A DNA stretch of 64,000 nt from Neurospora intermedia (GCA_037102815.1 BTPP01000008.1:868001-932000), one strand, 5' to 3'. Shown: positions 34,890 to 47,147, counted from the stretch's first letter. Numbers and translations are program-made. The notes: generated by a model from the sequence alone, not told the origin.

Positions 34890-36831
34890 CTACTGCTCAT
34901 ACAACGCCTTCAAAAGCGTGCTCAACCTCCTTCGTTTCGGGACCGTAGCCCTCCCCTCCTTCCTTATAAACACCGTCCCCTCCTTCCTTTCCCTCAATAC
35001 TCTTCCAATCGCCATGTAATTTTCAACGGCACCAATCATCGGGCCCCTTGCTTCGCTCGGTATCTGTTGCATCTCAGGTCTCGCGCCCCCATACAGCTCA
35101 AATGCATTTTCCAAAAGCCGTCTTCGCATCCGCTCAATGACCTCGGGACCCTCGGGGTTCTCCAAGACCATCTTGTGCGTCAACCCTTCCTTCTTCAGCC
35201 AGGTGGTAGGCAAGTAAACGCGCCCGATACGTGCGTCGACGACGATGTCGCGAGCGATGTTGACGTACTGCAGCGCGATGCCCATCCGGCACGCGGCGGT
35301 CTCGAGCTCGTGCTTCTGAGTGTCCGACATGTCTGGCAGGCAGTGGTAGATGATGAGGGCGATGCATAGCTCGCCGACGGTGCCGGCAACATAGATGGCA
35401 TAGTCTTCAAGGTCCTTGTCGTCGGCGATGGGGTATTGGAGATCCGTAGAGTCGGAACTACCGTGGAAGGTGAATTGGGAGTCCATCTCGAAACCCTTGA
35501 TGAGACCGTAAAGAGGCTTGGGAGGAAGAATGTGAGTGGGCAGGAGGTGGAGGGCTTGGTAGGCACAGGGAGGGAACGCTGTCTTGATGTAGGCGTCGAT
35601 TCGCTCCGCTTTTTTCTTGGGGTCCTCGGTGGCGTCCGAGTCCTTGTAGTGCAGATCAAGGAAGTGGTTCAGCTTCGCGGTCCAAGACAAGACCTCGCGG
35701 CGGGATTTGGCGTCGTCGACGAGATCATCAGCCAGGCGACAGAAGGAGTACCTGAGATGGTTCATTAGTTCAATTCCGGGACTTTGATTAGGCTGAACGG
35801 GTACTTACAGCAGGATCAAGTCAATGCGAAGTCGACCAGAAAAAAGCGAATTGGCCAGGTAAAAACTCCTGCTCTTCAGGCGCAGTCTCTCGACCGCTTC
35901 TCTCAGGCCCTCAATGCGCTCAAGATCGTAACTGGAAGTGTTGATAAGACGGCTTTGAAGAAGCATATGAGGTGTCGGATACCGGTTGACCCTGGGGAAC
36001 AGAGTTGGGAAAGCGTAAATGACGGCCAGATATTGATCGAACGCGGCCATACCGCCAACGATGAGCATGTTGGTCACCAGGAAGAAGGTGGCTTCCTCAA
36101 TGTCCAACTTGCCAAACAGACAAAATCCGAGCTTCGTCCCCGATCCGATGGACCAAGTACCCCTGTGCAAGGCAAACTCGTCTACCGCCCAAAGATAGAA
36201 GGTGGGTAGGAACATTGGGACCACCGTCGCGTACAATGGTAGGCTGAGAATGAAGCGCCCAGCAAGGGTCCAGATAGCCAGTAAGAACGGACAAGCCCAA
36301 ACAAGGATCAAGCCGAGATAGCTTGTTTCCTGATGAACCTGAGCGGCATTCCATCCCCATACCGACAAGGCTACGAGGACTACCTGGCCGGTAACCTTGG
36401 CAACCCTCATCCATGCTGGCGGGTTTTGCTGATTGTTGAGGTGCAACGCGTGCAGCACCGGTTTGTTGAAGAGGATGTACACGAGCGACGTGATGTAAGT
36501 CTGTATCACAAAGAAGAACAGCTCTTCAAAGGGGATTCCGAGCAAACGCGGCCCAACAATGGCTTCTGGTGGGTAAGACCATACTTTTTGCTTAATCAAG
36601 TAGGCATCCCATGGCAGAGCGGCGGTAAAGGCGACGACGACGAGGAAGCCTGTTTGGATGAGATGTATCCTGTTGAGAATAGGATAGGCGATAGCAGTGA
36701 GAAGTACCGCCACGGGTACCGTGAATTTCAAGTGACTATCATGTATCTCATCAGCAATGATGTTTCCCAGGACTAGTCTAAAGGGTGATGGCTTTCAGAT
36801 CTGGTACTCACACAAAAGCATAGTCGTACAT
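34890..36831 (-). CDS. al-2: Bifunctional lycopene cyclase/phytoene synthase (albino-2)
   Basis: Carotenoid enzyme: the C-terminal domain condenses two geranylgeranyl diphosphates to phytoene; the N-terminal membrane domain cyclises carotene ends. Product is needed for the orange neurosporaxanthin pathway. Exons 36831-36812 (20 nt), 36735-35809 and 35751-34890 give 602 residues, the length known for AL-2. The N-terminal half (about 1-250) is polytopic, with PWDAYLI and [12 protein letters not shown] typical of CrtYcd-like cyclases. The phytoene synthase half has the two Asp-rich substrate/Mg sites, DDLVDD at 324-329 and [16 protein letters not shown] near 481-496. The sequence is near-identical to N. 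crassa AL-2 as I recall it, with a handful of substitutions. Transcription is known to be light-induced through the White Collar complex. It is divergent from the thioesterase gene. Confidence 0.97.
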
Positions 36832-37021
36832 CTTGGGCAGTCTCTATAGCTTGTTGGCGCTATTGTCATGTAGAGCCGTGGATGTAGAAGCCTATCTTGT
36901 CATGAGAGATGAAGCAAGAGGTTGGCGCTGGGGCGTCGGTCTGGCTTTGTCCTGACTGTGAAAGACCCGGGTTGCTAAGAGAGGCAACCGGCACGTCGAA
37001 TGAGTCCAGAGCAGAGACTCT

Positions 37022-37037
37022 GATCGAAGAGGATCGG
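37022..37037 (-). promoter_or_regulatory. Candidate light-response element (paired GATC motifs) upstream of al-2
   Basis: GATCGA (37022-37027) and GATCGG (37032-37037) lie 10 bases apart about 190-205 bases upstream of the al-2 start codon. Paired GATC/GATA-like boxes are the known binding pattern of the White Collar complex in light-induced Neurospora promoters. The placement fits, but the match is short and binding is inferred. Confidence 0.4.
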
Positions 37038-37505
37038 GAGAGAAAAGGGAAGAACAAGGCCACTTCAAATATATGTCAGGGACAATGGAATCGAGGAGAG
37101 CATCGAGCCGACGGACACTTTGGAACGGCCACGTCGACCGCGGCAGTTCCAGGATCCGAGACGTTGGAGCTCCCATGATGTTCAGATCCAGAGGCCGGGA
37201 GAAACATCGGAAGTGCGTCCGCTCGCCAAGCATTGGAATAAATGGGGAAGTTGGTAGGCTCGGGAGGGGAAGCACGCCAACGGGCCATTGCGGATAACCA
37301 AAAAAAGAAAAGAAAAACGATAAGGTAGGCATTCTGATTGCTTCATGCCCGAGAGCCCAACTTAAGCGACAACGAAGTCTGACTCTTTTGCTGGAAGAGT
37401 CCCATTCGGTTGTTGCGCTGCCTACACAGTACATCGCGTGCTAAGTAAACACTGCTCTCACTAAGCAAAGACGTACACTTGTGATGTCATGTTCGGTACA
37501 CATCT

Positions 37506-37534
37506 GACAGACAGACAGACAGACAGACAGACAG
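37506..37534. repeat. GACA tetranucleotide microsatellite
   Basis: About seven tandem GACA units in the al-2/thioesterase intergenic region. Confidence 0.9.
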
Positions 37535-38469
37535 GAGCAAAGCCTGTCATCCGAACAATGGAATGAAGGTACGGTCGGTTCTCCGGAGCGCTTTTTCATG
37601 TGCGTGAGCTTGCTGAGATGACAGGACGAGAGTTCATTACTCGATCCATCTGGTCTCTATGGTTGTGCTCGGCTATCGACAGCTCGTGCGGCGATCAGGG
37701 ATATCTTGTGCAATCAAAGGACGTCGCATTTGTGACGCGCAATATCATGCAGCAGAGACCCAGAAAGTGGTACTGGGCCGGCCGATCATTGAGTAAGCGT
37801 TGGGGGTGGGGTATGATAACTAGTAACTGGACGGGCGGTTGAAGCTGGAGGTGAGTTTGGTGATGGTGATGGTGGAAAAAAAAAAAAACACCAAGGTCCC
37901 GTCGTCGATTGAGATGGCAGACAACCCTGTGATGATCGGGAGCACAGCATCGAACTCTCAGGCACAGACTGCACAGCACAGACAGGCACTCTTTCAGTGG
38001 TGGATCTCCCCGGAGACCTTGATGCACAATGCACAGACCCTTGCCGAGACGGCAGACCCGGAGATCCGTCCGGGGGATTGGCCAATCACACGAGCCGGAG
38101 ATGGTCGTCGCAAGTCAGCCAGGGCAATTCAACCGTGTCGACCCAGGCTCGGCAACAGCAACGCAACACCATCGTGGCCCAATCTTACTACATACTCAGG
38201 ACGACCAACGCCATTTCTCGGTCTCATCCAGCCATAAGCGGCCTCGGCATAGACAGAACGCAATTGTAACTGAAAGCCGGTCCAGAACACTCTTTGAACC
38301 CGGAACCCTGGCCCCTGGGATAGGCATCCTGAAACCCTGTGGCCAACATCGTACCCCTGGATTGTCTCTGTGGTTGCCCCGACTCCGCGTCTCCCCCGTC
38401 GTCGGCATCCCGTCTGCCCCATCACAGAAGCGGAAAGGTGATCAGTAACCGTTTTATAGAAAGAGAAGT

Positions 38470-39462
38470 ATGGCTTCCAGAATACGGTACAGCCCTCAAC
38501 AGCAGCGCCGGGTTTTGGCCGTGGCACTAGCGCAACCCTCAACAGCCACTCCACGCGCTTCTGTGATCGGTTTCAGGGGATCGTGCAAGACTCTTCCATC
38601 AACTTACCCACCAGTAACACATCAACTCCGGCTCCTCTCGACTTCGCAGTCATGGCGCCAAATCGAGCCGCCTCAGCCACAACCCATCCATCCACAGCCT
38701 GAGCTCGCCTCTCAGCCCAAGAAGCGCAGTCGTGTATGGAAGATTATCGGCTATGGGTCTCTCCTCCTCTTTGGCGCCGTCTTCGGCCTCGGCTTCAGGG
38801 CGCTCGTTTCTCCCCCACCCCCTCTGGATCCGGGCTCTGAGCTCGACCTCATGGAGACCAAGATCATCCACCGGCAAGCGGAAAACCTAAAGATTGTCCA
38901 GGAACTTCAAGCCGACCCAGCTTGGGAGTCCTGGGACGCGTACGAGTCGCTCAGCCCGGAGCACCGGGCACAGCACATCTCGGCCGGCGCAATGGCCGGC
39001 TCAAAGGGTATCGGCGGCTACCACCGCGTCTTCTACAACAAGGACACGGGTGAGTGCGTCAGCGTCATCTTCTTCGGCCCCGCCACTACAGGCTGGCCCG
39101 GTGTCGTGCACGGCGGCTGTCTGGCGACTCTCCTCGACGAGAGCTGCGGCCGCGCGGCGTTCAAGAAGTGGGGTGGCCGGTCTGGACTGACGGCGAACTT
39201 GAAGCTGAACTACGTGTCGACTACGAACGCTACCAAGTTCTACGTCATTCGTGTCAAACCAAGGAGCGATGACGAGCTGCCGGAGAAGGATCGCGGCAAA
39301 AGCCACTACAAGATCTTTCTGGATGCGTCGATACATGATGCGAAGACGGGTAAGGCAACCGTTGTTGCGGAGGCTTTGTTTGTGGGTGGAAAGGGGAAGA
39401 GCGGGAAGGGAGGATTGACGGTTAGCGGATTGGCTGATCAGGGTGAGAATGCTCGTTTCTAA
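38470..39462 (+). CDS. Hotdog-fold thioesterase-superfamily protein with one membrane segment
   Basis: Single exon, 330 residues. The C-terminal half carries the PaaI/ACOT13/THEM4-type signature VVHGGCLATLLDESCGRAAF (about residues 211-230), with the HGG that shapes the active site and an acidic residue in LLDE. LTANLKLNYVSTTNATKFYVIRV then fits the hotdog sheet. The N-terminus is Arg/Gln/Ala/Ser-rich without early acids (a possible mitochondrial presequence), followed by a hydrophobic helix (IIGYGSLLLFGAVFGLGF, about 92-109). It resembles fungal mitochondrial proteins of the yeast FMP10 type; the acyl-CoA substrate is unknown. Lies head-to-head with al-2, but no link to carotenoids is known. 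Confidence 0.82.
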   Translation: MASRIRYSPQQQRRVLAVALAQPSTATPRASVIGFRGSCKTLPSTYPPVTHQLRLLSTSQSWRQIEPPQPQPIHPQPELASQPKKRSRVWKIIGYGSLLLFGAVFGLGFRALVSPPPPLDPGSELDLMETKIIHRQAENLKIVQELQADPAWESWDAYESLSPEHRAQHISAGAMAGSKGIGGYHRVFYNKDTGECVSVIFFGPATTGWPGVVHGGCLATLLDESCGRAAFKKWGGRSGLTANLKLNYVSTTNATKFYVIRVKPRSDDELPEKDRGKSHYKIFLDASIHDAKTGKATVVAEALFVGGKGKSGKGGLTVSGLADQGENARF

Positions 39463-40477
39463 GTAGGAGCTGGAGGTGTCTATCTATATTTCTTTGTCTT
39501 GCCCGGTTGCACTGCTTCTCCGGTTTCTCTAGAAGCGTGCTCTTGCCTTGGTTTCGTTTGTACTTCATTAAACATAATTATGGAGCGAGCATATAGACCG
39601 CTAGACTTGACAGAGAGGTATTGTAATCGAATCCCTGATAACACGAATATATCCAAAGACTAGATAGTGCAATCATCATCAGCCTCGGCTTATATCTTGT
39701 CTCTCCCCCCCCTCTCTCTCTCTCTCTCTTTTTCAATATATTGGATCTGGATATCCCATGATCTTTCCCGCTTACTCAACCAACCTCCAAACATTGCCAT
39801 TCGAGCAAAGTCATCACCCAACTTCTAACTCATCTCACATTCTCGATGGATTCCTCCCATGTACACATCAGGTATCTTCTCATTACCAAAGGTACCCTGT
39901 CTCGCCCTCAAATGCCTCCAGGGAGACCCAATTCACTCGACCCTCTTTTCGCTGTATCCTGCCTTGCTTCACCGTGTCCGCTTTCATAGGAAAGTTTCTT
40001 GTAAGCTTGAGCAACGAGATGCTGGGAGTGGTTTACGGTACCTAGAGGTGATAACCAGTTCGTAAACGGCCATCTTGGTCTCCTGGGGACCTTCACAACC
40101 GGACATCCAAGCGGAATTCATCCCCACACTATTCTACCGATGACTTCTAGTCTATAGCAAGACCTGCAAGCGACGCCGTAACGTGGCAGGCAGACCTCAT
40201 GATTGGCCAGAACAGCATGGAGATCGGATCCGGGTTGGATGATAAGAAGCGGTAACTCTAGCGTAGTAGTGTATTTTACACAGTGGTTGATTTATAAGCC
40301 AGTGATTTTGACTTTGACTAGGTGTTCGCCCTGTTTCATTCTCTTCACTTCCCAATGTCCAATTTCGTGGTAGTCGCCGAAACAGTGAATAGGGGTGTTG
40401 GTTGAGGACCGGGCCGGACCGGACCGCCCTTATGGTACAGTTTTCCAAACTCACCGGCACTCGTCGTCGGGTTCGTT

Positions 40478-40502
40478 GGGGGGGGGGGGGGGGGGGGGGG
40501 GG
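40478..40502. repeat. Poly-G homopolymer run
   Basis: About 25 G residues in noncoding DNA. Confidence 0.9.
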
Positions 40503-43500
40503 AGCAGGAACTTTGACTCCGGTCTAGCCAAGGGAAGCCAAGACCTTTCCCTTGTCCATGTTCCAATTCACTCTCCCACGTCCCTCAACCTCCACGACCC
40601 GCAAAATACAGCCAATCACAAGCTACGGACAATCGGCCGTGATTACGATTCATCCACTTGAAGAACTGGGGCAGTCAACGGACCCCTCCAACAAAGTTCA
40701 ACATCAGGCCATGATGAATCTCGCAATTATGTATCAAAGGGACCGGCTCTACACTAGCGGAATATCCATTCACCGAAAACCTCGAGACCACTCAATATGA
40801 GCAAGGGGACTTGGGGAAACGCCAATTACGAGCCATGGGCGATTGTCCGTTATTAGGTAGACTGGGTCTTGGGTACGGGGGAGGCCAGTGAAGGTAGGTA
40901 TCAAGCCTTTTACTATGGTGAGATGGGTAAGTTAGACCCGTGGATCAGGTCGCTGGACACACAGTGCCCACGAAGCTTTGGCTTTGGTGGTCGGGCAGTG
41001 CAAGATACCTGACAGGGAGGTAAAAACTTTGGCTCGCAACCGCAGTAGTGTACAAAGGAAAACATGTTGCTGTTCATCGTTGATACCTTGCAAGCCGAGG
41101 TTGTTGCCGGAGCCTGGAGAAAGTGAGGGGGTGGGGGGATCAAAAACAGGAAAGGGATGATCAAGACAAGAAAAAAAAAAAAAAAAAGGCGGTAGAGAGA
41201 TGGAGCCCAAGGTTAGATCGGACTTCATCATTTCGTTCGCTTCACTTTTAAATGGTTCTTCTACATACCCATCCTAGCAGCTGGAGGGGTATAGCGGATC
41301 GAGGGTCTTTCATCGCCCTCACCCATAAAAAGAGCAGAGGACCGAATTCCGACTTTCTAGTCCCTAGTCCCCGACCTGGGATTGCCGATCGGTTGCCATT
41401 GTTAGTAACAAACCGTGGGGATCCATCCGGCCCATTTACGGGATCTTGAACGAGGGTCTTTGCGGGCGGGCGGGCGGTCTCTGCGAATGGATTTTGCTCG
41501 GCTTCGACTCGGGTTCAGGCTTCAGGCATCACAAGTCGTATTGGGAAGTCTGTAATAATTCCTGTTGTCTTTGCTTCGACCTTGATGAGGAGGTAGGCAA
41601 GGGCAGCGGCCGAGCGGGTAGAGCGATGGCTATGGCAGGTTTGAGATGGAGACAGAGGGTAAGAGAACGGTTCACTTTACCCCACGACCCTGCTCACCTA
41701 TCGATGTGAATTAGGGGACCTTTTCCCCTGCCATGTCCCTCGGCCGACGACGAGGCGATGATGATCCCTCGGTAAGCATTCCGCAGTCTCTTGTAACCTC
41801 ACGGCGTCACGTACGGTATGTTGAATTGCACAGTATGTAGGCACGGCGTAATGTTTGGCTGGGGAGCCCCGTTGCCGAGCCGGGAAAGGCAACGTACACG
41901 TGTACATAGCGGCATTAGCATTTCCAGTTTACTAACAATAGGGTCCCTTGACATGCTGGATTCGGGGTGAATGGCTCCGAGAGGCTCCACGGGTTGGCGC
42001 ACGTGCTGATGAGGGAAGTCATACTCAAATAGGGAGATCGGGGAACGAAAAGAAGGGTCTGATTCAACGAGTCTGGTCCGTGACGAGGAATGGGTTGCGG
42101 GGGTTCACCTGCATTTTGTGATCGATGGGTATTTGCCTGCGAAGGAGTGTGGATCAGAGAGCCCTGTGACGACTATGAGGACCGTTGATGGGCCGAGAAC
42201 GTGATTTTCGCAACAAGAGTCGTGAGTAGGAATGCACGTTGTCTATCTTGTCTCTTCTTCGACTGCAGTAAGACCAATGGAAGGCAAAGAGTCTGCTTCC
42301 ATGGCGGCAGTTTTTCTCGGAGAAACAACGTCAAGAGACAAGTGTACACGGCAGAACACTCGCGTGTTATTGGAAATTCCACACCGAATCGTCTTCTTCT
42401 GAGACATTTCCTTCTTTCTGTTGCAGTAGGTTGACTGGGTTTTGGGTGTGTAGTTTACTTTGCAACCAATGCCTTTGTGCTCCTTCGGAAATTTTCCACA
42501 ATGAGGAGAATAGTAGAAATCCTCTTCGCCTGACCTTGGAAAACTTTGTCTACAAATCCGAATCAATCAAACCGACATTTCGACTCATTTTCGAGTGGTG
42601 AGTGTAGTCATAGTATCAGGCTGTTGTTCCTCGTAGTAAGAATGGGCAAAGCGATTGGAAGTGTATTAACGATCCTCGGAAAGAATAACGTTAGAATACA
42701 TCACAGAGGCAGACGCTGAATATCATCGGAACGCCATCCTTCACTGCAGCCACCAGATCAGCGATGACGTTTGAAGCCCTGAATAGTGAATGAACCTCGG
42801 CGCGTGCTGGTGTTGGTCTGTTGACATATACGGCATATGGGAAACCGATAGGCGGTAGGTTTAGCTGGCCATACTCCAGTGATATTGTTCGTAAACTTTG
42901 TTCGGCCGTGTACGCTGTACTCCATGTGCGTTTGTAACAGTTGTACAACTGAAGATGCTGGTTGCCGATCTTATGTACATACACAGTACCAGCCCTGCTC
43001 AAAGAATAGGCTGGGGATTTCCATTAGAGGCGTGCTGATCTTCTGAACAACGTTCTAATCCAAGGTAAACTCCGGATGCCGAGACACAAGCTCAAGTTGC
43101 CGTTTAGGGAACGGGGTGGAATGATGGATTTGAAGCGTAAGCCATTTTAACGGCCCTTCTTGGTACCAGAGTGATTCGAAGCAGTCATTTTTGTGCGATG
43201 ACACGCGTTGCGGTGATACGAAACATGTTATACTCGCATGGGTCCTGGCTCTATTCAATGTGAGACATTGCCAGTCCGTTGGGATTCGGGATTGACGTCT
43301 AGCGAAAATTGGACCTGGGGACTTGACGACCCTGAATTTCTTCATTTGGATCGTATCTTAAGCTAGGGATAAGGGTCTCAGTTGCCAACTCGCCCGCGTC
43401 GAGAGAATGAATGGATCTGATCCCGAGATCAATGGGCGAATCGGAAGGAAGCACCATGGGCAAGGTCTTTCAGACTGATAAATACCGGCCGAATGGGTCA

Positions 43501-43984
43501 CTGAAGGGATTCAAGGATGGGCCCCGGATGATGGTCCTTTGCATCACATGAGTACATACACTGCTTGAAGACGAGAAGAAGTCCTGTCCGAAGTGCAAGC
43601 GGCGGGGGTTCACGTTCAACGAAGCCTCTGAAAGCTTCGCTGCGGTTTCGACAACCGCTTGAGCCACAGTGCCATTCACGTACATAGGTACATGGCAGTG
43701 ATCGTTGGCGTACTGCCAACGTAATGCGATTGACTAGTGTAAGATGTCGTAACACTCCGTTGTTCTTTGTCTGCAAGAGAGCATGTGAGGGCGGGACATG
43801 GTGATTAGGGGCATCAGACTGGTCCGTGCATACTCCATTTTTCTTGAGCCGAAGGTATCTCAAGTACGCCTTTGTAATTACCGTAATTACAAGACATATG
43901 ATTGACATAGTTGACATATGTTAGTTGATACTATTTACATTCACATGCGGGGGCCTCTCACCGGCCCCCTACACCCCCGGAGCT

Positions 43985-44028
43985 AACCCTAACCCTAACC
44001 AACCCTAATTAACCTTAACTAACCCTAA
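43985..44028. repeat. Telomere-like (AACCCTAA) array with 10-bp phasing
   Basis: AACCCTAA occurs perfectly at 43985-43992, 43991-43998, 44001-44008 and 44021-44028, with the variant AACCTTAA at 44011-44018. Four of the units start exactly 10 bases apart. Neurospora telomeres are TTAGGG repeats, whose C-strand is CCCTAA. A GC-rich perfect inverted repeat (43949-43955 with 43963-43969, 7-nt loop) lies just to the left. Confidence 0.85.
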
Positions 44029-47000
44029 TACTAATTGGTAGCCTTGCAAAGATGTCGGGTATTGACGGCTGTTCGCGGGCGTAATTACAGGTTGTTACAG
44101 AGGAGGTACAAAAGTCACTTGGCACGTGATCAGACCCATATTTTCTGATGCCCCCATTCACCGTCCCCCCTCAGGACATTCATCCATCGTTTTAACCGGT
44201 TTTTGCGCTATTCTTGTTCCCGACAGGGGTTTGTGGTCAATAAGGTTTTCCGAATACTCACCAAAAAATAAACCCTGGAACGACTTCCAGCTACGTGACT
44301 GGTATCTTAGCAGTGCGCCAGACGACTGACTATTTAGGCTCAAGACCCTCAAATGTTTTCAAGGGACGAGAAAAAAAATGGGCGCAATAACCGGATAAGG
44401 AAATAGGGTCATATGTCTAACTGACTGTGAACCATTCACTTGAGAAGTACACAAAGCATTGATGAGGACCTCTGAAGCCTAGAAGGACCGTATCAAAGCT
44501 CGTTGATCAGGGTAGTGGGACACGCCCGAACAATAGCCGAACCCGCGCTCACCTGGTCTACCAAGGAACGCCTTGCGTGGACTAATATCTTCAGACGGGC
44601 ACCGTCACCGTCACTGCCATTGACTCAGGGTCAATAGCCGGCGAGAGATATGACGGAAGGTTCCGGGACCCGTCAATCGGCAGTGTTTCCCCGGAATGTC
44701 TCTCTTCCGACCAAAGTGTTGCTTTACTAGGCTTCTAGGAGGCTCTAGAGGCTGCTCGGAAAATCGATAGCTTGGTGGCCTGGTGGAGATGGACCTTGAC
44801 GCAGGAGGTTGCACTAGAAACGGAGCAGCATCCGCGGCAGTTAGTTGGAAGAAAAGGAAGGAAATGCAATTACCGAAAGGGTTCCTTCTAGGATAAACTC
44901 AGCGAGGCGCTTAGTGGGTGTTGCACCCGCAGCACGTTTTGGGCGTTGCAGGGTCGCAAGTCACAATATCAACCCCAGCAGAAAGGCCGGCGAGAACGAG
45001 ACATGGCGGAGAGTCTGTATGGTAATTTCCAAAAGCCATCTTTCCTTCGGTCGCTGTTGCTGGCGAGGTCTTTCGGGGTGGAGCAACCCTCACCGACATT
45101 GCTTGGTTTTGTGATGTTTTTGTGATGGAAGACATCTACTATCAGTTGGCGGCATGTCCCTTGCTCAGTGCCTCCATATCTCTTCCAACTTGAGCCAACC
45201 TACCGCGGGTTCGAGGATGGATTCGACCCAGTCAGGGACTTGAGATACTCCTTGTCAAATTTGAGGTACCTTGGGATGAGGAAAGAAAAACAAAGGAAAC
45301 TCGTAGACCTCCGAAGTGCCCATGACCACTACGACGTCCGTCATCTTGTGATTCAAGCTGAGCTTTGGGAGAAGGAAGCTGAAATGGGAGTCTGGAGTTG
45401 TCCGCACCGGGCGGGTGATAAGGTTACTTTTTAGTCGTTGTGTTGCGGAAAGGTGTGGAGGAATGTCGAGGATTTGGCTGGATCTTGGCAAACAGCAGGC
45501 CTTCTGCCAGGGACAAAACCTCCACAACCCCGGTAACTCTGGCTGGGACTGGCCTGCCATTCTTGGCGACCCACCTTCATCAGTTGAATTTTCCTGACTT
45601 GGATTATACGTACAGTGCGACCAACCGATCACGCTGTGCCAAGACATGTCGTTGAGATCGCGCCGTTCCCTGCCCCGCCGCCCCATCTCACCATCGTAGC
45701 TCCCTCCAGTTCACGTAGACGCAACCACACAGAGCAAGCTATTTCTACTTGTCCTTTCCTAAAACGGACAAAGATGTAATTCTCGTCTCATCCGATCAGA
45801 GCCTCAGCAGCCCAGTGCCAGCTTCTTCCTTCCTCCTCCATTCTTGTTAGTCTCTCGCTAGGTCCTTCGCACATGTTTCTGTTGTGTGTACGGGTAAATC
45901 CAGAGGCATGTAGGTACCAAGGGAAGGAAGGACTGCGAGCTAGCAGATAGTAATATTGCCCCTGGACTACTACTGGATGCAAATGCGTCATGGTCTGGGC
46001 ATGCGGCAACCGGTTAACGGCCGGGGAAATGACAGACAAGATGACAATGGAATGGATGGCGACACCTTCTGCTTACCTAGGTCTGGCCGCCATTGACTTC
46101 CACTTCGATGTCCACACTCCTCCTCCACTGCACACGGATAACCACGACGCTGTGGAAATGGAGTGAACAGGGACCCTGCATCCTGACTTGCAACCGCGGT
46201 CCTCGAAATGTCCCCAAGAAAACCAATGATGGATTCCCGTCCACCATCGATGCATCTCACGATCCCGCTGTGCTCTTGGGCCCCACACATCGCCGGTTCT
46301 TCATGTCCATCGGAGGAGACTCCTGGGGCCTTCTTCTAATTAACTTCGGTCTAGCTATTCGAGGTACTACAGTAGTACTCTCACTCTCGCTCTCTCTGTA
46401 CAGCGTAGAATGGCTCGGAAAGGGGCATCGACTGCCGGCGAGAAATCAGCCATGTCATCCATGTCACGATTCGCCCCTCGACCAGATGCTCATCATGTCC
46501 TTGTGCCAACTGCTGCCAGGGTCTGTCCTCGCAGGGTCTGGACAGACATATCTCTCCAGATACAGATACATCCGTCATCGCAGTATGTACCCCATCGTCC
46601 GGATGTTGCATACCCTTGGTTCCCGGGACCACCAGTCCTCGGTCATCACAAATCCTTCTCGTGCTCCTCCACTACCCCCATCTCCTCTACTAGTCTCCCC
46701 GGCCTACCAGGGTCCTTGCTCAGCTTCATCTTTCCCATCACAATCTACCACACGCCTGCATACGAGTTCTAGCTCCATCACGGCTGTTTGAAGGCATATT
46801 TGAGTCGACTATACCCTCCTCCTCGTCAGATGGTCGCGGGTACATCGTCTCATGCCTCATCATTATCGGCATCCTAACAACATACACGTGCACCCCTTCA
46901 ATCTTCATCCCAAGAGCTTGCAAGTCTTCAATTCTATACGTCAAGGCGCATCATAGCACGGCCGGGTTGACCAGACGACCCCAAAATCAACTTGACACAA

Positions 47001-47147
47001 CCATATATCCACTTGACCTTGGTCTAGCTTCATCCGATATCACTTAGCTTACGCTATCCAGCTGGGTTGGGTGAACTTTTCAACATCCCATACGCCAAGA
47101 CAAGACCTCGATATCTTTAGGGACCCTATCCTTACCTGTTGTCCAAT

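Larger units (their letters stand above)
36832..38469. promoter_or_regulatory. Divergent promoter region of al-2 and the thioesterase gene
   Basis: This 1.64 kb separates two start codons facing apart and must include the light-responsive al-2 promoter. It contains paired GATC motifs near al-2, a TATATTT stretch on the al-2 strand (about 37065-37072), a GACA tetranucleotide repeat (37506-37534) and a poly-A run (about 37877-37888). No gene is supported. Confidence 0.5.
39463..47147. other. Gene-poor region of about 7.7 kb between the thioesterase gene and cry
   Basis: I support no protein here. Open frames reach about 230 residues (46093-46791) but lack motifs and have Ser/Pro/His/Thr-rich composition typical of chance frames. 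The stretch contains a CT-rich repeat (about 39700-39730), a 25-nt poly-G (40478-40502), poly-A near 41170-41187, the telomere-like array near 44.0 kb, and AGGTACCT at 45264-45271. The right end should hold the light-responsive cry promoter. A species-restricted short gene or noncoding RNA may have been missed. Confidence 0.5.

Noticed and set aside
46093-46791. 232-residue open frame upstream of cry
   Set aside because: Ser/Pro/Thr/His-rich composition, no recognisable domain, no membrane or catalytic pattern, and an overlapping alternative frame of similar character; treated as a chance frame in the cry upstream region.
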